Under the pieces are notes generated by a model, which searched no databases, had not been told where the DNA came from, and worked only from the letters and a program-made list of their open reading frames with translations. Shown piece by piece: positions 23,218-31,077 of a DNA stretch of 31,347 nucleotides; the first letter of the stretch is position 1; each line of letters opens with the position of its first letter. The position numbers and the translations under genes were made by a program. Origin of the DNA: Bacillota bacterium (GTDB taxonomy: Bacteria; Bacillota; Clostridia; Lachnospirales; Lachnospiraceae); contig JAEZNB010000070.1 of the NCBI GenBank assembly GCA_023441965.1, forward strand, positions 1-31,347. Reading direction: 5' to 3'.

Positions 23218-23254
23218 TACCCCTATTGGAAGACTGCTTCTTCCGATAGGGGTA
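23218..23254 (-). other. Perfect-arm hairpin between secY and adk
   Basis: TACCCCTATTGGAAGA (23218-23233) pairs with 23239-23254 over 16 positions with a single G-T wobble and a 5-nt loop. There is no T-run on the minus strand. It may limit or process the message between secY and adk. Confidence 0.65.
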
Positions 23255-23295
23255 AATTATGATAAGCAAGAGTATTCACTGCGTGAACAACCCTC

Positions 23296-24615
23296 TTAGT
23301 CATTCAGGAAGCCTTTATAATGACGTACCAGCAGCTGAGACTCGATCTGCTTGATCGTCTCTATGATAACACCTACGATAATAATGACAGAAGTTCCGCC
23401 GAAGCTTACATATGCTCCGAATGCTCCCGCAAAGAAGATAGGTATTATGGATACGATCACCAATCCAACAGCGCCGATGAAAACGATATGATTAAGTACC
23501 TTATTCAGGTAATCCGTTGTCGGTTTACCGGGACGGATACCGGGGATAAAGCCACCCTGCTTCTTCATATTATTCGCCACTTCAATCGGGTTAAAGGTAA
23601 TGGAAGTGTAGAAATATGCGAAGAAAATGATCATAGCGATATAAATCAGTAAGCCTAAGGAATACTTAAACTCACCCCAACCGTCAAAGATACGGAGCCA
23701 CTGTCTCTGATCCAGCAGCTTCAGCACCTTAGGCCAGAAATACGCTCTGGCGGGCTGAACGCCCCAGAAACCGGCAATAACACCGGGGAAGGACATCAGG
23801 GAACCGGCAAAGATAACCGGAATAACGCCGGCTGTATTTACCTTAAGAGGAATATGAGAGGTTTGTCCACCTACAATCTTCCTTCCCTGTACCTTCTTTG
23901 CATACTGTACGGGAATCTTACGCTCTGCATCCGACAGTACGATTACAATGACAATGGTTAAAACGAACACTGCAATAATCACAAGTGCTGCTAAAATTCC
24001 CTTAACAACAGACTGTCCCTGAATAAAGGTACGGTACAGATTGATGAAGTCCGTGGGCATTGTAGAAACAATGTTCACCAACAGGATAATGGAAATACCA
24101 TTACCTACACCATTCTGGGTGATCTTCTCACCAACCCACATCAGAAAGGCAGAACCTGCGGTAAGAGAAGCAATAACTAAGATAACGTTGGAGAAGGTAA
24201 GGCCACCCTCCAGGTAGCCCGAATTACCAAAGCCGATTGCCATGGCACCGGACTCGATGACTGCCAGACCTACCGTGATATATCTGGTAAGGGCATTCAT
24301 CTTCTTCTTACCATCCTCGCCTTCCTTCTGCATCTCCTCCAGCTTCGGGATCGCAATCGTCAAGAGCTGAACGATAATGGAGGATGAGATGTAAGGCGTT
24401 ATGCTTAATGCAAAGATAGACATTTTTACGAAGGATCCACCGGTCAAGCTGTTAAAAAAGCCCAGGTTCGCAAATAAATCCTTCGTATAGTCCTGGTTAA
24501 TTGCAGGAGCCGGGAGTACTGTTCCCAGTCTTACGATGATCAATGCTATAAAAGTGTAAATAAGCCTAGTTCTGATATCCTTAACTTTGAGAGCGTTTCG
24601 GAATGTTTTAAACAT
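23296..24615 (-). CDS. secY: Preprotein translocase subunit SecY
   Basis: A 439-residue channel protein with about ten membrane helices. Family segments visible are the N-terminal VKDIRTRLIYTFIALIIVRLGT, the plug region GGSFVKMSIFALSITPYISSSIIVQLL and the cytosolic loop ERKIPVQYAKKV, which faces ribosome and SecA. Its ATG lies one base after the rplO stop, with its GAGGTG binding site inside the last rplO codons, so translation is coupled. Confidence 0.99.
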   Translation of the reverse strand: MFKTFRNALKVKDIRTRLIYTFIALIIVRLGTVLPAPAINQDYTKDLFANLGFFNSLTGGSFVKMSIFALSITPYISSSIIVQLLTIAIPKLEEMQKEGEDGKKKMNALTRYITVGLAVIESGAMAIGFGNSGYLEGGLTFSNVILVIASLTAGSAFLMWVGEKITQNGVGNGISIILLVNIVSTMPTDFINLYRTFIQGQSVVKGILAALVIIAVFVLTIVIVIVLSDAERKIPVQYAKKVQGRKIVGGQTSHIPLKVNTAGVIPVIFAGSLMSFPGVIAGFWGVQPARAYFWPKVLKLLDQRQWLRIFDGWGEFKYSLGLLIYIAMIIFFAYFYTSITFNPIEVANNMKKQGGFIPGIRPGKPTTDYLNKVLNHIVFIGAVGLVIVSIIPIFFAGAFGAYVSFGGTSVIIIVGVIIETIKQIESQLLVRHYKGFLND

Positions 24616-24616
24616 A

Positions 24617-25057
24617 TTAAATCACCTCGGCATTTCCACCAAGAGCCTGAATTTTCTCCACTGCGCCTGCACTAAATGCATTGACCTTGACATCCAGCTT
24701 CTTAGTAAGTTCTCCATTTCCAAGAATCTTAACACCATCTCTGGGGTTTTTAATGACTCCTGCCTCTATTAATGAATCAACTGTTACTGTAGCACCATCA
24801 TCAAATCTGTTTAGCTCATCTACATTTATTGCAACGATTACCTTTGTATTCCTGTTGTGGAAACCACGCTTCGGAATTCTTCTGTATAGGGGCATCTGTC
24901 CGCCTTCAAATCCAACTCTGGGAGCACCGGAACGAGCCTTCTGGCCTTTATGACCCTTGCCGGCTGTTTTTCCGTTACCCGATCCATGTCCGCGACCTCT
25001 TCTGAAGTTGTTGCTCTGTTTGGATCCGCTGGCCGGTCTTAACTCTGATAGATTCAT
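24617..25057 (-). CDS. rplO: 50S ribosomal protein L15
   Basis: A 146-residue protein. Its glycine- and arginine-rich N-terminus (NNFRRGRGHGSGNGKTAGKGHKGQ) threads through 23S rRNA, and the C-terminal globular part ends SAGAVEKIQALGGNAEVI. It follows rpmD by 25 nt and is coupled to secY. Confidence 0.99.
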   Translation of the reverse strand: MNLSELRPASGSKQSNNFRRGRGHGSGNGKTAGKGHKGQKARSGAPRVGFEGGQMPLYRRIPKRGFHNRNTKVIVAINVDELNRFDDGATVTVDSLIEAGVIKNPRDGVKILGNGELTKKLDVKVNAFSAGAVEKIQALGGNAEVI

Positions 25058-25082
25058 ACGTGCACCTCCTTCTTTCAGCTAA

Positions 25083-25265
25083 TTATATTTCTTCGACCTT
25101 AACTAAGTGTTTCACCTGATCGATCATTCCTCTGACAGCTGCATTGTCGGGCATTTCAACGGTCTTGTGCATCTTCTTCAAACCGAGGGCTTCCACAGTT
25201 GCTCTGTGCTTAGGAATGGCACCGATAGGGGACTTCACTAACGTGATTTTTAATTTATCTGCCAT
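25083..25265 (-). CDS. rpmD: 50S ribosomal protein L30
   Basis: This 60-residue protein, MADKLKITLVKSPIGAIPKHR onward, is of family length. The ATG at 25265 sits behind ATGGAGG; an in-frame start farther upstream would add 26 unrelated residues from the spacer. It lies in the rpsE-rpmD-rplO order. Confidence 0.98.
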   Translation of the reverse strand: MADKLKITLVKSPIGAIPKHRATVEALGLKKMHKTVEMPDNAAVRGMIDQVKHLVKVEEI

Positions 25266-25395
25266 ATGAATACCTCCATATATGAATGATTGTGACACCT
25301 CAGTCTGTGCTAAAATATGAATTTTCGCATATTTTGTATGCACCGGTTCCTAAGAACCGCTGTGGCTGACAGTCACTGATTACGATAGACAGCGA
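25266..25395 (-). other. Spacer between rpsE and rpmD with two stem-loops
   Basis: The 130-nt space is long for this operon. AAAATATG (25312-25319) pairs with CATATTTT (25328-25335), and CGGTTC (25344-25349) pairs with GAACCG (25354-25359). Neither is followed by a T-run. Confidence 0.5.
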
Positions 25396-25902
25396 TTATT
25401 TCAGCTGCTCTACTGGAATTCCGCGAAGCTTCGCTACTTCCTCAGGTGTCTTTAACTGGCTTAATCCATCAATGGTGGCAAGAACTACGTTCTGCTTATT
25501 GTTGGAGCCGAGAGACTTGGTACGGATGTTCTTAAAGCCAGCAAGCTCAAGCACATTACGAGCGGGGCCGCCTGCGATAACACCGGTACCCTCAGGAGAT
25601 TTCTTCAGTAATACGGTAGCACTACCGAACTTACCAATAAAGTCATGAGGCACGCTGCCGTTCTCATCAATCGGCAGACTGATTAACTTCTTCATCGCAT
25701 CTTCTTTGCCCTTACGGATTGCTTCAGGGATTTCTGTTGCTTTTCCAAGGCCTGCACCAACGTGTCCGTTCCTGTCGCCAACAACTACTAATGCTGTAAA
25801 ACGAAAATTACGTCCACCTTTTACAACCTTAGTAACACGCTTGATTGATACTACTTTATCTTCTAATTCCAGTTGACTGGTATCAACGATTGAACGTTTC
25901 AT
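25396..25902 (-). CDS. rpsE: 30S ribosomal protein S5
   Basis: The protein has 168 residues from the ATG at 25902, set by AAGGAGG just upstream; longer in-frame reading would overlap rplR. Diagnostic regions are LEDKVVSIKRVTKVVKGGRNFRFTALVVVGD and GTGVIAGGPARNVLELAGF. S5 is important for decoding accuracy. Confidence 0.99.
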   Translation of the reverse strand: MKRSIVDTSQLELEDKVVSIKRVTKVVKGGRNFRFTALVVVGDRNGHVGAGLGKATEIPEAIRKGKEDAMKKLISLPIDENGSVPHDFIGKFGSATVLLKKSPEGTGVIAGGPARNVLELAGFKNIRTKSLGSNNKQNVVLATIDGLSQLKTPEEVAKLRGIPVEQLK

Positions 25903-25918
25903 GTGTTCTCCTCCTTGT

Positions 25919-26287
25919 TTAGAATTCCAGACCAGCTTCGCGGGCTGCATCAGCCAACGCCTTGATCTTTCCTTGATATATGAATCCGCCTCTATCAAAG
26001 ACAACAGCTTTAATGCCCTTCTCTAAGGCCTTCTTAGCGATAACGGTGCCTAAGTAAGCTGCTGCTGCTACATCGTTGGTTTTCTGAAGCTCAGCCTTTA
26101 CATCCTTCTCCAGGGTGGATGCTGCAACTAAAGTATTTCCTACTGTATCATCAATGATCTGCGCATACATATGGTTGTTGCTTCTAAACACAGCCAAACG
26201 CGGTCTCTCAGGAGTACCTGTGAAACGGTTACGTATCTTAATATGCTTTTTAACACGGATTTTTGATCTTGACTCTTTATTAACCAT
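25919..26287 (-). CDS. rplR: 50S ribosomal protein L18
   Basis: A 122-residue protein that binds 5S rRNA. It shows the basic N-terminus RIRVKKHIKIRNRFTGT-like region, RLAVFRSNNHMYAQIIDD, and the end VVFDRGGFIYQGKIKALADAAREAGLEF. AGGAGGAG precedes the ATG. It follows rplF by 18 nt. Confidence 0.99.
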   Translation of the reverse strand: MVNKESRSKIRVKKHIKIRNRFTGTPERPRLAVFRSNNHMYAQIIDDTVGNTLVAASTLEKDVKAELQKTNDVAAAAYLGTVIAKKALEKGIKAVVFDRGGFIYQGKIKALADAAREAGLEF

Positions 26288-26305
26288 ACTATTTCACTCC
26301 TCCTT

Positions 26306-26848
26306 TTATTTTTTACCGGTCTTACCAACCTTGCGTCTGATCACTTCATCAGAATACTTAATACCCTTACCCTTATAAGGCTCCGGTCCTCTCTTAGCTC
26401 TGATTTCAGCGGCGTATTGGCCAACCTTTTCTTTATCAATTCCTTTTACGATGATCTTATTCTGACCTTCCATAACTGATTCTACACCGTCCGGATCAAC
26501 CATAACTACCGGATGGGAATAGCCCAGTGTTAATGTTAACTCCTTGCCAGCTTTTGCTGCCCTGTAACCAACACCGTTGATTTCCAGGATCTTCTGATAG
26601 CCCTCGGTAACACCGGTTACCATGTTGGCAATCAGGGTTCTTGTGAGTCCGTGGAGCGCCTTCATCTTCTTTAAGTCATTCGGTCTTGTAACAACTATTT
26701 CTGCGCCCTCTGCCTTGATACCCATTTCTGCAGGTAACACTCTTTCCAATGTTCCCTTGGGACCTTTCACGGTCACTTTATTATTTTCTGCTATATCTAC
26801 AGTTACGCCTGCAGGAATAGCGATAGGCATTCTTCCTATACGTGACAT
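26306..26848 (-). CDS. rplF: 50S ribosomal protein L6
   Basis: A 180-residue protein with two repeated alpha/beta domains. It begins MSRIGRMPIAIPAGVTV and contains the C-terminal KRGPEPYKGKGIKYSDEVIRRKVGKTGKK. GGAGGTG precedes the ATG. A 189-nt structured spacer separates it from rpsH, much more than usual. Confidence 0.99.
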   Translation of the reverse strand: MSRIGRMPIAIPAGVTVDIAENNKVTVKGPKGTLERVLPAEMGIKAEGAEIVVTRPNDLKKMKALHGLTRTLIANMVTGVTEGYQKILEINGVGYRAAKAGKELTLTLGYSHPVVMVDPDGVESVMEGQNKIIVKGIDKEKVGQYAAEIRAKRGPEPYKGKGIKYSDEVIRRKVGKTGKK

Positions 26849-27037
26849 GCCCGCACCTCCTATTATTTTTGGGAGAAATCTAGTTTCTCATGATATTGTA
26901 CTGAAATAATCTGTAAGTCTTTCTAAAGGCCCAGACTCACGAAAACTTGCGTTTTCGTTCGCTGACCGTAATCAATCACCTTCGTCGATATGCCTCGTCA
27001 CCGAGACTAACTCATATCTTCGATCTGCTTTTGATTA
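26849..27037 (-). other. Structured 189-nt spacer between rpsH and rplF
   Basis: ACGAAAAC (26939-26946) pairs with GTTTTCGT (26951-26958) around TTGC. A GATATG/CATATC stem encloses CTCG-GTGA-CGAG near 26975-27020, and GTAATCAA/TTGATTAC could close the whole element. No T-run follows these stems. It may be an internal regulatory or processing site. Confidence 0.55.
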
Positions 27038-27439
27038 CTACCAAACAAAAGCCAATACCTCTCCGCCTACGTTCTGCTCTCTTGCTTCTCTGTCAGTAAG
27101 AACACCCTTATTGGTGGAGATAATCGCAATACCTAAGCCTCCGAGAACCTTAGGCAGCTGGTCCTTGTTCGCATACACGCGAAGACCCGGTTTAGAGATT
27201 CTTTTAAGGCCGGTAATAATCTTAACATTTTTATCTTTACCATACTTTAATGTGATATGGATTGTCTTAAAGCTTCCAACTTCTTCGATGTCATACTTTC
27301 TGATATAACCTTCTCTTACTAGGATATCAGCAATAGCAATTTTCATTTTTGAAGCAGGTACATCTACTGTATCATGTTTCGCAGTATTTGCATTACGGAT
27401 TCTCGTAAGCATATCTGCAATGGGATCGCTCATTGTCAT
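27038..27439 (-). CDS. rpsH: 30S ribosomal protein S8
   Basis: A 133-residue protein starting MTMSDPIADMLTRIRNANTA and ending STNKGVLTDREAREQNVGGEVLAFVW. S8 binds 16S rRNA helix 21 and in E. coli also represses the spc operon. The first of two close ATG codons is used because it lies 8 nt after GGAGG. Confidence 0.99.
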   Translation of the reverse strand: MTMSDPIADMLTRIRNANTAKHDTVDVPASKMKIAIADILVREGYIRKYDIEEVGSFKTIHITLKYGKDKNVKIITGLKRISKPGLRVYANKDQLPKVLGGLGIAIISTNKGVLTDREAREQNVGGEVLAFVW

Positions 27440-27464
27440 TTCATTTGCCTCCTTTCTTAACCTC

Positions 27465-27650
27465 TTACCAGCTAGCTTTCTTGACGCCAGGTATCTGACC
27501 CTTGTACGCTAATTCACGAAAACAAATTCTGCAGATTCCGTACTTTCTTAAATAAGCATGCGGACGGCCGCAAATTCTGCAACGGTTGTATTCTCTGGTG
27601 GAGAATTTCTGCGTACGCTGTTGCTTGATTTTCATTGACGTTTTAGCCAT
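27465..27650 (-). CDS. rpsZ: 30S ribosomal protein S14, zinc type
   Basis: A 61-residue S14 of the short zinc-binding form. The cysteines form CRICGRPHAYLRKYGICRIC (residues 24-43), the CxxC-x(12)-CxxC pattern. The C-terminus is KGQIPGVKKASW. It lies between rplE and rpsH as in other Firmicutes. Confidence 0.99.
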   Translation of the reverse strand: MAKTSMKIKQQRTQKFSTREYNRCRICGRPHAYLRKYGICRICFRELAYKGQIPGVKKASW

Positions 27651-27663
27651 GGAAATTCCCTCC

Positions 27664-28203
27664 TTATTTTCTAAATGGCATACCGAATAGTGTTAACAGT
27701 TCACGTGCCTCTTCGTCCGTCTTTGCTGTAGTTACGAAGATGATATCCATACCTCTTACCTTATCGATCTTATCGTATTCGATTTCGGGGAAAATCACCT
27801 GCTCCTTGATACCCAGGGAGTAGTTACCTCTGCCGTCAAACGCATTCGGGTTAACACCACGGAAGTCACGTACACGAGGTAAAGACAGGTTGATCAGACG
27901 ATCAACGAACTCATACATCTTCTCACCTCTTAAGGTAACCTTACATCCGATGGACATACCCTCTCTGATTTTGAAGTTAGCAACGGATTTCTTTGCCTTG
28001 GTAATGACAGGCTTCTGACCTGCAATAATTTCCATATCTTTTAATGCAGACTCTAAAAGCTTGGCATTATCCTTAGCCTCACCAACACCCATGTTGATGA
28101 CAACTTTATTCAGCTTCGGCACTTCCATGACATTCTTATAACCGAATTTCTTGGTCAGGCCGGGAACAACTTCATTCTTATAAAAATCTTTTAATCTAGC
28201 CAC
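27664..28203 (-). CDS. rplE: 50S ribosomal protein L5
   Basis: The protein has 179 residues from a GTG at 28203, which sits 10 nt after GGAGG and restores the family N-terminus ARLKDFYKNEVVPGLTKKFGY. An in-frame TTG at 28212 lies too close to the binding site. L5 binds 5S rRNA and P-site tRNA. It ends in LLTLFGMPFRK. Confidence 0.97.
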   Translation of the reverse strand: MARLKDFYKNEVVPGLTKKFGYKNVMEVPKLNKVVINMGVGEAKDNAKLLESALKDMEIIAGQKPVITKAKKSVANFKIREGMSIGCKVTLRGEKMYEFVDRLINLSLPRVRDFRGVNPNAFDGRGNYSLGIKEQVIFPEIEYDKIDKVRGMDIIFVTTAKTDEEARELLTLFGMPFRK

Positions 28204-28226
28204 CTTTACCAAACCTCCTCTCTGAA

Positions 28227-28544
28227 TTAGTCGATTACATCGCCGGTAGACTTAGCGAAACGTACTTTTTTCGTTCCCTTCTTATCCTCAACGGTCTTGA
28301 AACCAACTCTGGTAGGCTTACCCTTATGAAGGTACATAACGTTTGAAGCATCAATCGGGGACTCCTGATGGACGATACCACCCTTGGGGTTCTTCTGGTT
28401 TGCCTTGGTATGCTTGGAGATCATATTCACTCCTTCTACTAAGAGCTTGCTATCCAGAACGGAGATAACCTTACCCTCTTTGCCTTTATCCTTGCCAGTG
28501 ATAACCTTAACATTATCACCCTTCTTTATTTTCATCGTTGCCAT
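28227..28544 (-). CDS. rplX: 50S ribosomal protein L24
   Basis: A 105-residue KOW-domain protein (MKIKKGDNVKVITGKDKGKEGKV) that initiates 50S assembly. The middle has KHTKANQKNPKGGIVHQESPIDASNVM, typical of the family. GGGAGG precedes the ATG; it follows rplN by 15 nt. Confidence 0.99.
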   Translation of the reverse strand: MATMKIKKGDNVKVITGKDKGKEGKVISVLDSKLLVEGVNMISKHTKANQKNPKGGIVHQESPIDASNVMYLHKGKPTRVGFKTVEDKKGTKKVRFAKSTGDVID

Positions 28545-28559
28545 TGTCTCGACACCTCC

Positions 28560-28928
28560 CTATAATACTTCTGGTGCTAAAGAAACGATCTTCATGAATT
28601 GTTTCTCTCTTAATTCTCTCGCTACCGGTCCAAAGATACGGGTCCCCTTCGGGTTCTTGTCTTCCTTGATAATTACAGCAGCATTCTCATCAAATCTAAT
28701 ATAAGAGCCATCCTTACGGCGTGCACCCTTAACGGTACGTACCACAACAGCCTTCACTACATCGCCCTTCTTTACAACACCGCCTGGTGTTGCATCTTTC
28801 ACCGAAGCAACGATGATATCGCCTATATTAGCATATCTTCTGGTTGATCCGCCAAGCACTCTGATGCAAAGTAGCTCTTTTGCACCGGTATTGTCGGCAA
28901 CTTTAAGTCTTGATTCCGCTTGGATCAT
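28560..28928 (-). CDS. rplN: 50S ribosomal protein L14
   Basis: This 122-residue protein is of exact family length, from MIQAESRLKVADNTGAKELLCIRVLGG to LREKQFMKIVSLAPEVL. It contacts 30S helix 44 and silencing factor RsfS in other bacteria. AAAGGAG precedes the ATG. A 90-nt spacer with one hairpin separates it from rpsQ. Confidence 0.99.
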   Translation of the reverse strand: MIQAESRLKVADNTGAKELLCIRVLGGSTRRYANIGDIIVASVKDATPGGVVKKGDVVKAVVVRTVKGARRKDGSYIRFDENAAVIIKEDKNPKGTRIFGPVARELREKQFMKIVSLAPEVL

Positions 28929-28963
28929 GATAATACTCCTTTCAGTTGTAATAAATCCAACCT

Positions 28964-28982
28964 GTATGCCCAGAAGGCATAC
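28964..28982 (-). other. Perfect hairpin between rpsQ and rplN
   Basis: GTATGCC and GGCATAC pair over 7 bp around CAGAA. There is no T-run. It lies in the spacer between the S10-type and spc-type gene sets, a frequent boundary. Confidence 0.5.
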
Positions 28983-29018
28983 CCTTGATTTATAGACAAA
29001 TCATATGAATAGGAAAGC

Positions 29019-29273
29019 TTATTTTGCCTTCTCGAGAATCTCCACAAGTCTCCATCTCTTATCCTTGGATAAGGGTCTTGTCTCCATTACCTTAACCTTG
29101 TCTCCGATATTGCACTCGTTCTTCTCATCATGCGCCTTCAGCTTGTAGGTTCTCTTTACGATCTTGCCATATAAAGGATGTTTTACGTTGTCTACAATAG
29201 CAACTACGATGGTCTTATCCATTTTGTCGCTAACTACCTTGCCGATACGTACTTTTCTTAAATTTCTTTCCAC
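29019..29273 (-). CDS. rpsQ: 30S ribosomal protein S17
   Basis: I place the start at GTG 29273, seven nt after AAAGGAG. This gives 84 residues beginning MERNLRKVRIGKVVSDKMDKT, the family N-terminus. In-frame ATG codons at 29291 and 29318 would put the binding site inside the gene. The end is TRPLSKDKRWRLVEILEKAK. S17 is a primary 16S rRNA binder. Confidence 0.95.
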   Translation of the reverse strand: MERNLRKVRIGKVVSDKMDKTIVVAIVDNVKHPLYGKIVKRTYKLKAHDEKNECNIGDKVKVMETRPLSKDKRWRLVEILEKAK

Positions 29274-29352
29274 AACAATACTCCTTTCCATGACTGCAGG
29301 CTCCTTCGCCCGGTACATTCCTTACCGGTAAGGAGAACACTCCAATCCATCA

Positions 29353-29562
29353 TTATTTAGAAGCTTTCGAAAGCTCAGAGATCACAGTCTGAATTCTGGC
29401 GATGTTTCTTCTGACTTCCTTAATTCTGCTTGTGTTATCCAACTGGTTGGTTGCATTCTGGAACCTTAAGTTGAAGAGTTCCTTCTTCGCAGCTACTAAT
29501 TCACCATTCAATTCTGCAGCTGATTTTGTCTTTAAATCTTCTACATATTTATTAGTTTTCAC
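29353..29562 (-). CDS. rpmC: 50S ribosomal protein L29
   Basis: A protein of 69 residues from GTG 29562, which is 8 nt from AAGGCGG; the GTG at 29571 overlaps that site. It reads MKTNKYVEDLKTKSAAELNG onward, forms two helices and sits at the peptide exit of the ribosome. Its start overlaps the end of rplP by 11 nt. Confidence 0.95.
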   Translation of the reverse strand: MKTNKYVEDLKTKSAAELNGELVAAKKELFNLRFQNATNQLDNTSRIKEVRRNIARIQTVISELSKASK

Positions 29563-29989
29563 TGTTTTCACCGCCTTCTAAGTCTGCACGGGATACGATC
29601 TTACACTTCAACGGTAATTTGTGCATTGCAAGACGTAATGCTTCTCTCGCGGTCTCCTCGGGGATACCGGCGATTTCGAACATTACACGGCCCGGCTTAA
29701 CAACTGCTACCCAATACTCGAGTGTACCTTTACCGGAACCCATTCGGGTTTCAGCAGGCTTTGTTGTTACAGGTTTATCAGGGAATATCTTGATCCAAAC
29801 CTTACCACCACGCTTTGTAAAACGTGTCATAGCAACACGGGCAGCCTCGATCTGGTTGGACTTTACCCAGCAGGGCTCCAGTGCCACAAGGCCATATTCG
29901 CCCTGGCTAATTGTGTTGCCTCTTGATATTTTACCAGCCATTGAGCCACGGAACTGCTTACGGCGCTTAACTCTCTTCGGCATTAACAT
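29552..29989 (-). CDS. rplP: 50S ribosomal protein L16
   Basis: A 145-residue protein beginning MLMPKRVKRRKQFRG, with EYGLVALEPCWVKSNQIEAARVAMTRF and RMGSGKGTLEYWVAVVKPGRVMFEIAG. L16 organises the A-site region of the 50S subunit. AAGGGAG lies inside the end of rpsC, whose stop directly abuts the ATG, so the two are translationally coupled. Confidence 0.99.
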   Translation of the reverse strand: MLMPKRVKRRKQFRGSMAGKISRGNTISQGEYGLVALEPCWVKSNQIEAARVAMTRFTKRGGKVWIKIFPDKPVTTKPAETRMGSGKGTLEYWVAVVKPGRVMFEIAGIPEETAREALRLAMHKLPLKCKIVSRADLEGGENSEN

Positions 29990-30649
29990 TTAAACATCGC
30001 TCCCTTCCTTTTTGTTTCCCTTCGTAGGAAGTACTTCACCATGGTAGATCCAAACCTTAACGCCTAACTTACCGTATGTGGTATCTGCCTCAGCAAAACC
30101 ATAATCGATGTTAGCACGTAAGGTCTGCAACGGAATTGTACCTTCGCTGTAGAATTCTGTACGGGCAATATCGGCACCGCCAAGACGACCGGAAACCGCA
30201 GCCTTAATACCCTTTGCTCCGGCCTTCATGGTCCTGGCCATCGTGGACTTCATTGCTCTTCTGAAAGAAATACGGTTCTCAAGCTGGGTAGCAATGCTCT
30301 CAGCAACAAGCTGTGCATCTACATCAGGCTTCTTCACCTCTTTGATCTCCAGATTCAGCTTCTTCTCGGAAAACTTCTGGATCTCTTCCTTCAACTTGTC
30401 GATCTCTGTACCCTGTCTGCCAATTACTACACCCGGCTTAGCGGTAAAAATAATTATCTTTAAGCGGTCAGATGCTCTCTCGATTTCAATCTTAGAAATG
30501 CCTGCGCTGTATAACTTCTTCTTCAGATATTTTCTGATATTGTAGTCTTCAACCAGATTATCAGCAAAATCTGCATCAGCATACCATCTGGAATCCCAAT
30601 CATTAATTACTCCGACTCTTAAGCCATGAGGATTAACTTTCTGTCCCAT
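29990..30649 (-). CDS. rpsC: 30S ribosomal protein S3
   Basis: A 219-residue protein with an N-terminal MGQKVNPHGLRVGVINDWDSRWYA, a KH RNA-binding domain containing PGVVIGRQGTEIDKLK, and the C-terminal TLRANIDYGFAEADTTYGKLGVKVWIYHGE. It lines the mRNA entry tunnel. AAGGAGGG precedes the ATG. Confidence 0.99.
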   Translation of the reverse strand: MGQKVNPHGLRVGVINDWDSRWYADADFADNLVEDYNIRKYLKKKLYSAGISKIEIERASDRLKIIIFTAKPGVVIGRQGTEIDKLKEEIQKFSEKKLNLEIKEVKKPDVDAQLVAESIATQLENRISFRRAMKSTMARTMKAGAKGIKAAVSGRLGGADIARTEFYSEGTIPLQTLRANIDYGFAEADTTYGKLGVKVWIYHGEVLPTKGNKKEGSDV

Positions 30650-30660
30650 TATTACCCTCC

Positions 30661-31044
30661 TTACCTTTCATTCAGAACTACTGTGATGTGGCACATTCTC
30701 TTCTCAATACGATATGCCGTACCACGTGCTCTGGGTTGAATTCTCTTCATGATCGGTCCCTGGTTAGCATAACATTCCTCAATGTAAAGCTTCTCAGGAT
30801 CCATATTCTTAACCTCAGCATTTGCAATCGCTGACTTTAATAGCTTGTCAATTAAGCTTGAAGCATATCTGGGATTGTAAGCCAGGATACCAAGCGCTGT
30901 CTTAACATCCTTACCTCTGATGGCGTCTAAAACGAAACAAGCTTTCTGTACGGAGCATCTTGCATAAGATAACTTAGCAAAAGCTCTGTTGTCCTTCTTC
31001 TCGTTTCTTTCTCTCTTTATCTGGGATCTATGTCCTTTCGCCAT
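30661..31044 (-). CDS. rplV: 50S ribosomal protein L22
   Basis: A 127-residue protein whose long beta hairpin reaches into the exit tunnel. Visible family segments are LGILAYNPRYASSLIDKLLKSAIANAE and the end MKRIQPRARGTAYRIEKRMCHITVVL. Its amino end is longer and more basic than that of E. coli L22. GGAGGT precedes the ATG. Confidence 0.99.
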   Translation of the reverse strand: MAKGHRSQIKRERNEKKDNRAFAKLSYARCSVQKACFVLDAIRGKDVKTALGILAYNPRYASSLIDKLLKSAIANAEVKNMDPEKLYIEECYANQGPIMKRIQPRARGTAYRIEKRMCHITVVLNER

Positions 31045-31077
31045 GGATGAAACCTCCTTCCATTCAATGCGTTCGCA

